A stretch of DNA of 64,000 bases from Aphidius gifuensis (taxonomy: Eukaryota > Arthropoda > Insecta > Hymenoptera > Braconidae), in the NCBI RefSeq assembly GCF_014905175.1, contig NC_057790.1:12550469-12614468 (forward strand), in the 5' to 3' direction. Made by a program: the position numbers and the translations under genes. Positions within the stretch are counted from its first letter, which is position 1, and every line of letters begins with the position of its first letter. Below are positions 45,871-56,809 of this stretch, one piece after another. Below the pieces are notes generated by a model that saw only the letters and a list, made by a program, of their open reading frames with translations, was not told where the DNA came from and did no database searches.

Positions 45871-46032
45871 GCACCCGTATTCAGAGGATGTTCTCATTAG
45901 GGCGTTTTTTTTTCGATGGTGGCGTTTGTGCAGCTTTTCTATGTGAAATCTATATAAAAAAAATTTTGTCAAGCGCCATCAGCGGAAAAAAAAGCCCTAA
46001 TGAGAACAATTGTGCCCCGTGGATACGGGTGC
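45871..46032. mobile_element. AGGGCTTTTTT-family MITE, CACCCGTATTCAGAGG ends
   Basis: Complete copy of the variant whose second end block is GATGTTCTCATTAGGGC instead of CATTACAATTTAGGGC. Confidence 0.85.
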
Positions 46033-46033
46033 T

Positions 46034-46197
46034 GCGGTCCAATTCACAGGGCATCACAATTTAGGGCTTTATTCCTCCACTAGCAGCATTTGTAGAGCTT
46101 TTGTATGTAAAATCTATATAAAAAAAATTTTACAAGCGCCATCATCGACAAAAAAAAGCCCTAAATTGTAAAAAATTTGCCCTGTGAATTGGACTGC
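46034..46197. mobile_element. AGGGCTTTTTT-family MITE, GTCCAATTCAC ends
   Basis: Complete copy, GCGGTCCAATTCACAGGGC to GAATTGGACTGC. It abuts the previous copy. Confidence 0.85.
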
Positions 46198-46205
46198 GGT
46201 TCACG

Positions 46206-46835
46206 CATGGTAGAAATACTACAGGTATGGCAGTGCGCAGCCTGGTTTGGCCGCTGTGAATCGACCAATCAAAAGGTCGCCTTCTTGCCACAAAAATGGA
46301 AGACTTTATGCGCGCGCGATACAAATTTGTTAAGAAAATTTTCAAGTTTTTTTTAAATTTTTCAAAAGTTATCATATTTATTCAACTAGATTTGGTATAT
46401 TTTATAATGATTCACATACATCAAAAATAAAAACTAATTATTTATATTAAATAAATAAATCCAAGTATAATAAATACAACACAACCTCTATTGTTTGTGG
46501 CATAAAAAAAACAACAATAATGAAAATATTATAATTTATTTGTTGAACTGTCTTGGTTTTTTTATTTTTTTGATTTTTTATAAACATGTTCCACATATAC
46601 ATTTATTTGTGTACATAGTATGTGTACATAGTATTTATTAGTATTTACAACAATATAAAAAATAGTTGTCAAAACAGTATGTTAGAGAGAGAGGCTCTTA
46701 TAATAGAGATTGCGTGTTAGAAAGAAAAGCAAAACAGCTCGATGGCGCGTTGTTGATTGGTTGAAAAAATAAGGCTGCGCAGAACGCGACGAAAAAAGCA
46801 TGGACTACTGCCATACCTGTAGTACTTCTACCATG
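46206..46835. mobile_element. CATGGTAG element, intact 630-bp copy, 8-bp duplication
   Basis: Ends CATGGTAGAAATACTACAGG and its inverse, with a perfect duplication GGTTCACG at 46198-46205 and 46836-46843. It is the reference copy for unpacking the nest at 58167-63931. The interior carries no coding sequence. Confidence 0.92.
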
Positions 46836-47373
46836 GGTTCACGCGTATACACTATAGGTGCTTTCTTTTGTGTATTTATTTGTTTTCACTTTAAGGCGCA
46901 TGATTATGCAGATGCGCATTGAAGTAAAAAAAAATAAACACCCAAAAGAAAGCACCTAATGAATTTGTGTGCGTTGCCGAATGTTTCCGAGCTCCTACTC
47001 ATATAATAATTCGGACATGCGCAAAAGATTTTTGTCGAGCAGTATGACTGCGACAGAGAGACATTGTCTGCACCGTGATGAATGCGCACAGCCCACTTAT
47101 GGGAAAGCATAGGCGATGCGCAATATAGTAGTATTAAATATATGGGAAAAACCTGCACCCATATTCCAGTGATGGGTCTTTGGCCGATTTTTTAGTTTAA
47201 TACATTACATGTAAATTACTGTAATTTATGTTATTTATGTAATCTATGTAATTTACATATGACGCCATGTTGAACATATATGTAATATGTACTTCTATAT
47301 TGCTAACGTCCTATCTTCGCTATAAGTGGATTTCCTCCAGCACCCGCACTCGTATTCACAGCACCCGTATTCA

Positions 47374-47538
47374 GCAGTCCAATTCACAGGGCATTACAAT
47401 TTAGGGCTTTTTTTCACCACTCACGGTGCTTGTGAAGCTTTTGTATGTAAAATCTATATAAAAAAAATTTTTACAAGCGCCATCAGCGGTAAAAAAAAGC
47501 CCTAAATTGTAAAAAATTTGCCCTGTGACTTGGACTGC
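47374..47538. mobile_element. AGGGCTTTTTT-family MITE, GTCCAATTCAC ends
   Basis: Complete copy. Confidence 0.85.
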
Positions 47539-47688
47539 CGAGGATGTTCTCATTAGGGTGTTTTTTTTTTGATGGTGGCGTTTGTGGAGCTTTTCTATGT
47601 GAAATCTATATAAAAAAAATTTTGTCAAGCGCCATCAGCGGAAAAAAAAGCCCTAATGAGAACGATTTTGCCCCGTGAATACAAGTGC
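47539..47688. mobile_element. AGGGCTTTTTT-family MITE, GATGTTCTCATTAGGG variant
   Basis: Left end shortened (CGAGGATGTTC); right end GTGAATACAAGTGC. Confidence 0.8.
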
Positions 47689-47838
47689 AGGGCATTACAA
47701 TTTAGGGCTTTTTTCACCACTCACGGCGCTTGTGAAGCTTTTGTATGTAAAATCTATATAAAAAAAATTTTATAAGCGCCATCAGTGGCAAAAAAAAAGC
47801 CCTAAATTGTATAAAATTTGCCCTGTGAATACGGGTGC
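47689..47838. mobile_element. AGGGCTTTTTT-family MITE, CACCCGTATTC right end
   Basis: Starts abruptly at AGGGCATTACAATTTAGGG and ends GTGAATACGGGTGC. It follows the previous copy without a gap. Confidence 0.8.
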
Positions 47839-47884
47839 AGTGGCAACGGTGCAGACTCTATCGTCGTCTTTGTCGTGTAACAAG

Positions 47885-48222
47885 GGGAGCGTTCCGTGGC
47901 TACCCAGTCCGTACGAACTTCAAAATGGCGGAGTTTGGAAATATTTTGATCCTTTGTTGTTCTGATTTTTTTCATTTGAAAATATCTGATCAAATTTGAC
48001 GTTAGCCAATTTATTCGACAGATTTAAAATGATTAAATAGAAACTCTGTCAACTTAAACCTGAAAAAAATACTAATACTTAATATTTCAAGTTATTATAA
48101 ATCTCTGGCTTTCTCTTTGGCTATAGTGATGTATCATAGTAACTTTTAACATTATTAGAATTTTCATTTTTTTCGTCGCCATTTTGAAGTTCGTACGGAC
48201 TGGATAGCCACGGAACGCACCC
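47885..48222. mobile_element. PIF/Harbinger-like MITE, 338 bp
   Basis: Ends GGGAGCGTTCCGTGGCTACC and GGATAGCCACGGAACGCACC, with AAG at 47882-47884 and 48223-48225. The second copy at 60369-60713 has AAA. Confidence 0.85.
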
Positions 48223-48380
48223 AAGGGTGAGGCGTTCGAAAAACGTCGAAAGCTCACTCACACTATTTTATCTAAAGCGGTGTCTCCAAGCTATAGAAAT
48301 CTCATGCATGTTCTTGCATCAAGATCTTGCACGAAAAAATGGAACATGTTCCATTGGCTGCGATAGTCTTACAAAGTTTT

Positions 48381-48858
48381 TAAGGCTTGTGGCCACTAGC
48401 ATAGTTTTTCAACCAAGTTCTATGCCATAGTACTATGGGAGAAAAAGTTCACATATAACGACTATAGGGCGGCGTTTTAATCGTTTCTTGAATTTGTTTC
48501 AGCTGGACCAACTTGCTTACAAACACATCAAAGATAAATAAAAATATAACCTTTCTTATTTGTTGACAATTTGATATTTTGACAGTCAATCATTATATAT
48601 ATGTGCTATACATGTGTAAATATAAACAAACGAATTTATTAACAACGCTAACCATTGTTGTTGTATTGTTTAAATGTTGGCTGTATCAAAAAAAACTAGT
48701 GTGAAGTTAGCGGTTCTATGCCAAAAATGCTGCGTGCATTTTTTCAGCATAGCCTTTAGTGGCCATTTTCTAGTAAATTGCTAGTGAGATATAGTGACAC
48801 AAGTGCTATGACATAGAACTTGGTCGAAAAACTATGCTAGTGGCCATATGCCTTTAAA
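48381..48858. mobile_element. MITE with GGCCACTAGCATAG ends
   Basis: GGCCACTAGCATAGTTTTTC and AAGTTCTATGCCATAG at the left are inverted at the right (GAAAAACTATGCTAGTGGCC). Confidence 0.75.
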
Positions 48859-48980
48859 GGCTGATTTCCACCAAAATTATAGTAATTATCTAGTGATAAA
48901 AGATCTTGCAAGCATGTCTATAGCATGGAGCATGGAGGTGTAGAGGGAGTGTAATCTCTTGAATTTCACTGGAGCTCACA

Positions 48981-49062
48981 GCAGTCCAATTCATAAGGCA
49001 AAATAAATTTTACACTTTAGGGCTTTTTTTTCCGATGGCGGCGCTTGAGAAACTTCTTGTCA
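48981..49062. mobile_element. AGGGCTTTTTT-family MITE, left half only
   Basis: GCAGTCCAATTCATAAGGC, then CGATGGCGGCGCTTGAGAAA, broken off before the core. Confidence 0.7.
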
Positions 49063-49443
49063 AACCACTATGCTGAATGTAATTCATGACTAGAGAGCTC
49101 ATTTTTTTTGTGTTACGTTGGAGTTCACATCGATGTTGTAACGAAATTTATTATTCCGTGGGTTCTCGAAATAAATAATTATTGAAAGAGCTTGTTATAG
49201 AGTAATGAGTTCTTATTATTTATTTGTTATCGCCTGGATTGTTAATAACTAATAGGAGTTAGTTATTAATAATTAAAGGAACATTGTGCTAGAGGCTCTG
49301 TGGAGGGTCAAGTCAGTTATACATGACGTCGAGTGGGGCGCCCATTCGATGTTTATAACGTGACTTGGTACGTAAACCTCTTGGCAAAGGCTTCCACTCC
49401 TCCGTCGAAGAGACGAACTCACCGAAGGCTGCGTACGAAGCCT

Positions 49444-49608
49444 GCAGTCCAATTCACAGGGCATTACAATTTAGGGCTTTTTTGCACCACTCACGGCGCT
49501 TGTGAAGCTTTTGTATGTAAAATCTATATAAAAAAAATTTTTACAAGCGCCATCAGCGGCAAAAAAAAGCCCTAAATTGTAAAAAATTTGCCCTGTGAAT
49601 TGGACTGC
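49444..49608. mobile_element. AGGGCTTTTTT-family MITE, best complete copy (165 bp)
   Basis: Type copy of a family seen at least 14 times in this window. Its plan is: outer end (GCAGTCCAATTCACAGGGC here, or GCACCCGTATTCA(C/G)AGG elsewhere), then CATTACAATTTAGGGC, a T-run, a variable CACCACTCACGGC, GCTTGTGAAGCTTTTGTATG, TAAAATCTATATAAAAAAA, and the mirrored right side. It folds as one long hairpin. No clear duplication is seen at its borders, and it has no coding capacity. Confidence 0.9.
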
Positions 49609-49738
49609 TGATCGTAAACCTATCGAACTGCGGGCTATGAAAGCGTGCTGCGCATGTCCGGGGGCGATAGATAGGAGAGTGCTACTTGAGTGGGGTTAAA
49701 GGTCACAGCAGCTGAGCACTGAACGTCGTCGTTAGACG

Positions 49739-50461
49739 CAGGGTTGCCAGACGTCCAGAATTGTCTGGATTCTTCTAGACATTTTAGTGGCTGTCCAGAA
49801 TCCAGATTCTGTATCATTTTTTTCCAGATTTTTTAGATTTTTCATTTTATTGATTTATATTTTAATCTTTCGCTAAACTTTTACAGATACCGATAAAAGA
49901 TAACAACTAAAAATTACCTACAAATTAATTTAAACCAATCACAATCATTATTATGGTTTCCATGTTTGTGGCGGGAAATGAGCAGAAATTTTTTGTCAAA
50001 AACCATATTTTATTATTCATATGGTATTTGAAAATTTCAAAGGATGATTTGTAATTGAAATTGTATAATATATAAAAATTTTGAATTTCTAATCTAGGAT
50101 AGCTATAATATGTATGATTCTTCTTTGTTAACCTTATCTACTTTACCATGTGGACTATATCAAGAGGCACGGTAGTGCCTCGCGTCAAGTATGAGAAAAA
50201 AAAAAAGTGGGAGAAATACCTATATTCAATATTAATATTAATGTTAAAAAAAAAAATTGATATATTTTTTTTTACATATTAATAAATATCTTTAAAAAAT
50301 GAATAGGAGAAAATTTTGCACTAATAGGTATATTCCGTGTTTTACACAATAAAAAATTTAATAAAATGCTAGGGTTTTTAATTTTTTCTAAGCCATCCAG
50401 ATAAATCCAGACTTTTGCTCAGCCCCCTCCAGACTTCTCTCTTAGACTGGCTAGCAACCCA
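49739..50461. mobile_element. hAT-like MITE with CAGGGTTGCCAG ends
   Basis: CAGGGTTGCCAGACGTCCAG at the left and GACTGGCTAGCAACCC at the right, with TCCAGA words subterminal on both sides. The interior holds a piece of the GGCACGGTAGTGCC dispersed repeat at 50159-50210. The target duplication is obscured by the MITE starting at 50462. Confidence 0.6.
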
Positions 50462-50624
50462 GCACCCGTATTCAGAGGATGTTCTCATTAGGGCGTTTTT
50501 TTTACGATGGTGGCGTTTGTGAAGCTTTTCTATATGAAATCTATATAAAAAAAAATTTTGTCAAGCGCCATCAGCGGAAAAAAAAGCTCTAATGAGAGCA
50601 ATTTTGCCCCGAGAATACAGGTGC
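50462..50624. mobile_element. AGGGCTTTTTT-family MITE, GATGTTCTCATTAGGG variant
   Basis: Complete copy with CACCCGTATTCAGAGG at the left and a mutated right end (GAGAATACAGGTGC). Confidence 0.82.
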
Positions 50625-50984
50625 TGGTTAGACGACACAACTTGTCTGGCTCTCGTACTGATCACTACCTTCTCTTGACTGGCTCTCTTGGTTCACTACT
50701 GGTTCTCTCGACATCGTTTGGATCTCTCGTAAAGGCTCTCTAGGTATCAGAAGTTAAGTCCTGGTGAAACTCTGTCCGAATTTCCAATGGCAGACTAATA
50801 CTAATGATCACGCTATATGGTTCTCTTATTATAATAATAATTATTATTATATTCTCGCTACATAATGTGTATGCGATGGTTAGACTATCATCACATATAA
50901 ATGTGTATGTGTGAGTTCACGAATGGATCGCTGTAAATAATAACAATAACAATAATATTGAGATATATTATTATTGCAATGGCA

Positions 50985-52231
50985 ACCTTAGCGAAAATGG
51001 CGACACCGATCCGACACCAGTCCGACAGTCGGTTTGTGCACTGATCTCATACAAAAACGACACAAAACCGACACACGACTATAAGAATTTCTAAGTCACA
51101 AAAATAAATAGTAAGAAGCATTTAAAAAATAAAATATTATGTCTAAAAATTTCTAAATAATATTTTTATAATTTAAGACACATGAGAATTTTTTTTAAAT
51201 AATTTTTTTATTGAAAAAACTCAATTCTGTTTATGTATTAAAAGTGAGGTTAGCTGTCAGAATCATCTGTACATGACTGTGAGATTTTACAATTCCGACA
51301 CAATTCCGACACACGACTGTGAGAATTGTAAATCCGACACAATTCCGACAGACGTACGACAGTATATTTTTATTTTGTATTTAATATAAAAAAAGAGCAT
51401 TTTATTAATAAAAAATTTTGTTCAATATTAAAGTTATAATATTTTAATAATTTTAGGCATATTAGATTTTTTTATTCTGAATAAATTTTGATAAAAAAAA
51501 TAATTGGAATCGTCTGTGAGAATTTGTGATTTGCAAAAATTTTTGTTTAATAATAAAATTATAATCTTTTAATAATTATAGCCATATTAGATTTTTTTAT
51601 TAGAAAATTATCATTTTTTGTTTTTTTTTTTCAAAACTAATACATTTAATCAGTTTCCCACGTATTTGGTATTTTTGTAACTTTGTAATGAAACCATGTA
51701 TTTGGTTTCCCATTGTTCCAATTATTTTTTTGGTCAAAATTTATTCAAAAAAAAAAAAAAAACTAATATGCCTAAAATTATTAAAATATTATAACTTTAA
51801 TATTGAACAAAAATTTTTATTAATAAAATGCTCTTTTTTTATATTAAATACAAAATAAAAATATACTGTCGTACGTCTGTCGGATTTGTGTCGGAATTGT
51901 GTCGGATTTACAATTCTCACAGTCGTGTGTCGGAATTGTGTGAGAATTGTAAAATCTCACAGTCGTGTACAGATGATTCTGACAGCTAACCTCACTTTTA
52001 ATACATAAACAGAATTGAGTTTTTTCAATAAAAAAATTATTTAAAAAAAATTCTAATGTGTCTTAAATTATAAAAATATTATTTAGAAATTTTTAGACAT
52101 AATATTTTATTTTTTAAATACTTCTTACTATTTATTTTTGTGACTTAGAAATTCTTATAGTCGTGTGTCGGTTTTGTGTCGTTTTTGTATGAGATCAGTG
52201 CACAATCCGACTATCGGCATTTTCGCTAGGG
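50985..52231. mobile_element. CCCTAGCG foldback element, copy 1
   Basis: Left end ACCTTAGCGAAAATGGCGAC and right end GCATTTTCGCTAGGG. The arms of about 600 bp carry repeated AATCCGACAC / GTGTCGGATT words. It is a near-identical relative of 59139-60301. Confidence 0.85.
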
Positions 52232-52689
52232 AATGTATGTGTAAGACCTGGTCGCGATGGATCGCCCTATTTATATAAAAAAAAGCATTGGTGTCATGGC
52301 GGCGTTTGATGAATTTCAAACTTGCCGCCTGAAATTTGAATTTGATTGGCTCTCATTTGAAATTTGATTGCCGCAATAATTTGTGCACATTTTGATTGGA
52401 GTTTAGATTGATCACGTGCATGTCGTATAAATTGGTATAAGTGGCGCTAACTGCATATACATATGTATGTGTGTATTGACATATGTGATTATACAACATT
52501 TTATCTGTCAAAAAATATTAATGCCCATAACCTTCAAATGATTCACTATAATTCAATTGGATTGTTATAAATAAAAGTTAATGTGTTATAAATAAACAAA
52601 AATTTAATCACAAAAAAAAAAAATGTATAGATTCATTTTTAAATAGGGCACGTGAACCTGTCAATATGATAAAATCAAGATTTGTACAT

Positions 52690-54140
52690 AATTAACAATA
52701 ACAAAGTATTGTTAATTGAAATTTTAGAGCAAACATTTTTTTTTTAACCATTATTGAAGTACGAATCCTGCATTTATTGGTTTAAATAAGCTCTCTCTTT
52801 AAGAATAAAAAAGAAAGTTGTTCAACAATATTTATGAATAAATGTTAAAAATTGTTCGGGGTGACATGCAATCGTTAATAAACCATTTTTTGTATTATTT
52901 TCTACTAAAATACGGATTCTGCTCTCATTAGTCCACGTTTTCCTCTTCAAAGTTGAAAAAAAAATTATTTAAAAGGATTTTTTTTTGGAATTGTTAATAA
53001 ACGATTGCAAGACACCTCGAAAAATAAATATTATTTAATGACTTTTTTTTTATTTTTAAAGGAAAAGTAATGGGTTAATTTGCATTGATAATAACAGAAT
53101 TTGTCTTTCAATGGAAAAAAATAAGAAAAATTGTTCACTTCTAATTAGCCTGGGGTTGATGGAATCAGAATAAACTATCATATGGATTCATTTAGAGTTT
53201 TTTTTGGAGAATATTGGAGTAAAGTTAATTTTCTTTGGATGTTAATAGTTTAATTGATATTAATTAATTAAGATTTAGGAGGGCAGGCAGCCTGAATTGT
53301 TTGAATGTTTGACTTTTTTTTTTTTTACATGGAAGATATTTCTTTGGAGAATTATAATATGCGAAAAAATCGCATTGAAAGTTCTTCAATTTATTATTAA
53401 AAAATTTTATAACTTTTTCATTGTTGCTATGCGCTGATTAATCATTTCGGTCCATTGCGCATCCTTACTCTCAAAATCCCAACATAAATGTGTGGTGTAG
53501 TGTACATTGATAAAGTGACAGTATTATTTTTATAATTACTCCAAATTTCTCCAAAATGTTTATTTAAAATAAAAAAAGTTCTTGAACATAAATTTATTAC
53601 TTTATAATTTAATCTTTAAAAACTAGGAAAATCATAGAGAACATAAAATATGGGAGGAGGATTCGGGAGTAGGGATGCGCAATAGACCAAAATGATCAAT
53701 CATCGCATACCAACAATTGAGAAAATATAATATTTTTTAATAATGAGTTGAAGAACTCCCAATGGGATTTTTTTGCATATCATAATTCTTCAAAGAAATT
53801 TTTAAATTTTTAAAACGAAATCTTAAAAAAAGTTGAAAACTCAAAAAGTTTAGGCTGCCTGAGCCCCTAAAACTCAGTTAATTAATATTACTTAGATTCC
53901 ATCAATTCCAGGCTAATTAGATATGAACAAAAAAAGTGTTTGATCACGAAGATTGTTCATTAACAATTGCATGACACCTCAGATAATAAATAAAGATGGA
54001 TATTTTTTTTTTTTATTCTCGAAAAGAATTGAGCTTACTTGAATCAATGAAAGCAATAGATTCGTACTTTAAGAATATTCGAAAAAAAATAGTTGACTAC
54101 AGAATTTAAATTTACAATACTTTGTTATTGTTATTCAGGT
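52690..54140. mobile_element. Diverged long palindrome
   Basis: Pairs of inverted segments align through to a centre near 53540: AACAATAACAAAGTATTGTT with AATACTTTGTTATTGTTATT, TTAGCCTGGGGTTGATGGAA with ATTCCAGGCTAA, and CCATTGCGCATCC with GGATGCGCAATAG. The arms are clearly diverged, so this is an old foldback element. No gene is seen. Confidence 0.65.
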
Positions 54141-54324
54141 ACAAATTCCGATTTAAGTGGTACAAATTAGCCCTTGCCCTTTTTGCAAATAAATAGGAAA
54201 GCAATCAAAAATATTTTCATTACCAAAGGCACCATGCATCTATATATAATCATTTTGGAGTAAATTTTTTTGTTATGCTCGAGTTACATAGTCTAATACT
54301 GGTAATACAAATTGTCTTGAATCC

Positions 54325-54455
54325 TTAGGGCTTTTTTTTGCCACTGATGGCGCTTATAAAATTTTTTTTATATAGATTTTACATATAAAAACTCTACAAG
54401 CGCCACCGGTGGATGAAAAAAGCCCTAAATTGTAATGCCCTGTGAATACGGGTGC
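54325..54455. mobile_element. AGGGCTTTTTT-family MITE, left end truncated
   Basis: Begins at TTAGGGCTTTTTTTTGCC and ends GTGAATACGGGTGC. Confidence 0.8.
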
Positions 54456-54567
54456 GGGTGCAATAAAGGATAATTCGCATCCGCGTCTTCAGCCCACTTT
54501 AACCGCTCATCACTGACGCAGGCACTTGCAACTTTTCTAAAACGAAGACGCAAAATGCTTGCGGCCT

Positions 54568-54736
54568 GCAGTCACAGGGCATTACAATTTAAGGGCTTTT
54601 TCCCTCCACTGGCAGCCACTCGCAGCGCTTGTGAAGCTTTTGTATATGAAATCTATATAAAAAAAATTTTACTAGCGCCATCGACGGCAAAAAAAAGCCC
54701 TAAATTGTAAAAAATTTGCCCTGTGAATTGGACTGC
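54568..54736. mobile_element. AGGGCTTTTTT-family MITE, GTCCAATTCAC right end
   Basis: Left end shortened to GCAGTCACAGGGC; right end complete. It sits inside an outer inverted pair (AACGAAGACGCAAAATGC at 54540 and its inverse near 54950). Confidence 0.8.
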
Positions 54737-54737
54737 T

Positions 54738-54924
54738 GACGCAGAGCCCGCGACACCATCTTGCGTCTTTTTTGAAAATAATAATCCACCATTGTTGTTG
54801 ACATATTCATTGTTTGAGGGTTAGGTTGTTGTACAATATGTAAAAAAATAAATATATGTCTACAACAATGGCGAATTATTATTTTAAAAACGACGCAAGA
54901 CGGTGTCACGGGCTCTGCGTCAAG
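54738..54924. mobile_element. Hairpin MITE with GACGCAGAGCCCG ends
   Basis: GACGCAGAGCCCGCGACACC at the left is matched inverted at the right (GGTGTCACGGGCTCTGCGTC). Confidence 0.75.
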
Positions 54925-55054
54925 CCGCAAGCATTCTGCGTCTTCGTTTTTGCGGATTTATTCATTTGGCGATGGTATTACCTTAAAAACACTTGCAATA
55001 ATTAATTATTTAGCTATTCACAAATTTTTCTAAGGAAAGGAAGTTGCCAGATAA

Positions 55055-55148
55055 ATGAATCCGCAGAGTAGATTATTTTTACAGCCATTTGACAAAATTA
55101 TTCTTTTTTAATAGAAATTAATGCTGTAAAAATAATCTACTCTGCGAA
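55055..55148. repeat. Hairpin with GTAGATTATTTTTACAG arms
   Basis: GCAGAGTAGATTATTTTTAC at the left is inverted at the right. A second version lies at 56030-56115, just beyond the TATATAAC array. Confidence 0.7.
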
Positions 55149-55241
55149 TTTATTTATTTGGCAACATTATTGCCTTAGAAAAAATTGCCATAATCAATTG
55201 AATAACTATTGGCAAATTTTTTTAAGGGAAAAAAGTTTTCA

Positions 55242-55871
55242 TACCCGAGGAAAACGAGTTATATATAACTATATATAAGTATATATAACTATATATAACT
55301 ATATATAGTTATATATAACTGTATATAACTATATATAATTATATATAAGTATATATAACTATATATAATTTTATATATCTATATATAACTTCATATAAGT
55401 ATGCATAAATATATACTGTTATATATAACTTTGTATGGATATTCAGAAATCTATCCTGAGAAAAATAAGTTATATATAACTATATATAATTATATATAAT
55501 TATATATAGTTGTATATAGTTGTATATAAGGACATACAATTATGTAAAATTATACATAGTTATATATAAGAATATATAATTATATATAGTTATATATAAC
55601 TATATATAATTATATATATTTATATATAACTTCATATAAGTATGCATAAATATATACTGTTATATATAACTTTGTATGGATATTCAGAAATCTATCCTGA
55701 GAAAAATGAGTTATATATAACTATATATAATTATATACTATTATATATAATTATATATAGTTGTATATAGTTGTATATAAGGACATACAATTATGTAAAA
55801 TTATACATAGTTATATATAAGAACATATAATTATATATAATTATACTTAGTTCTATATCATTATATATAAG

Positions 55872-55902
<31 letters not shown>

Positions 55903-56018
55903 TGTTATATATAACTATATACAGGTATATACAGAAAGTGGCAGTATATCTCTATATATAACTATATATAACTATATATAACTATATATACTTATATATA
56001 ACTCGTTTTTCTCGGGTA
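55242..56018. mobile_element. Palindromic TATATATAAC array with TACCCGAG ends
   Basis: TACCCGAGGAAAACGAGTTA at the left is matched inverted at the right (AACTCGTTTTTCTCGGGTA). Between them about 740 bp is built from TATATAACTA/TATATAATTA units of about 10 bp, containing a larger duplication of roughly 250 bp (the TATCCTGAGAAAAAT block at about 55454 and 55694). Confidence 0.8.
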
Positions 56019-56029
56019 TATAAATAAAT

Positions 56030-56115
56030 CTCCAGTGTAGATTATTTTTACAACAATTTGACAAAGTAATTTCTTTTTAATAGAAATTAATGCTGTAAAA
56101 ATAATCTACACTGCG
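56030..56115. repeat. Hairpin with GTAGATTATTTTTACA arms, second copy
   Basis: AGTGTAGATTATTTTTACA at the left and CTGTAAAAATAATCTACACT at the right. With 55055-55148 it brackets the TATATAAC array. Confidence 0.7.
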
Positions 56116-56379
56116 AATTTATCTGTTTAGCTACATCCTTCCCTTAGATACATTTGCCAATAGCTTTTTAATTTATTAATTAGTCATTTTTATAAAACCT
56201 TTATATTGCTCTATTTAGTGTTTGCCAGAGTATGTTCGTAGTATGCGCATTGTAAAAAAAGCGATACAAGTCGTGCACGCGCGTTACCCGGGTACTACTA
56301 GCGCCCCTCAATTATGCGGCGATTACATAGCGATACGGTTTTCAAATACAGGCGAGATAGGGAGTAAAACCTGTATTTC

Positions 56380-56668
56380 TACGGGTGCAAACTCACGACA
56401 AGCTAAAATTTCCGCTTGTAAACATGGCGGCCAATAGCGGCTGTAAAAATAACCAAATTCACTAAATTTATTGCAAATCCGTGATTTTAGAACGAGCTTG
56501 GCGGTGTCAACTGTCAAGCCTGTTCTGCAGACACCATGGATTTGCAGTAAATTCAGTAAATTCAGTGATAATTTAGTGAATTCAGTTATAATTTGGTTAA
56601 TTTTGCAGCCGCCATTGGCCGCCATGTTTACAAGCGGAAATTTCAGCTTGTTGTGAGTTCGCGCCCCT
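56380..56668. mobile_element. MITE with GGGTGCAAACTCACGACAAG ends
   Basis: The left arm runs through AAATTTCCGCTTGTAAACAT and GGCGGCC. The right arm is its inverse, ending GTGAGTTCGCGCCCC. Open frames on both strands here are arm artefacts. Confidence 0.8.
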
Positions 56669-56809
56669 AGTCTTCTTGTTTTTAGGTTTAAAAAGGGTTT
56701 GTTTTCGGTTTTTTTTGCGCACATTTCAACCTCAAGATGACCGTTTAATAACGGTTTATAATGAGTAGGACCGTACCGTTAGAGAAATCGTGTTATTATA
56801 GCTTATATC

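Larger units (their letters stand above)
45737..47147. mobile_element. Long-inverted-repeat element with three nested insertions
   Basis: CATATATTTAATACTACTAT then ATTGCGCAT at the left is inverted at the right, with GTGCAGACAATCTC and GACAAAAATTTTTTGCGC further in. Within it lie two AGGGCTTTTTT-family MITEs (45871, 46034) and the 8-bp-duplication element at 46206. Confidence 0.8.

Noticed and set aside
56222..56724. Overlapping open frames on both strands at the 56380-56668 MITE
   Set aside because: They follow the inverted arms of the MITE and show no protein similarity.
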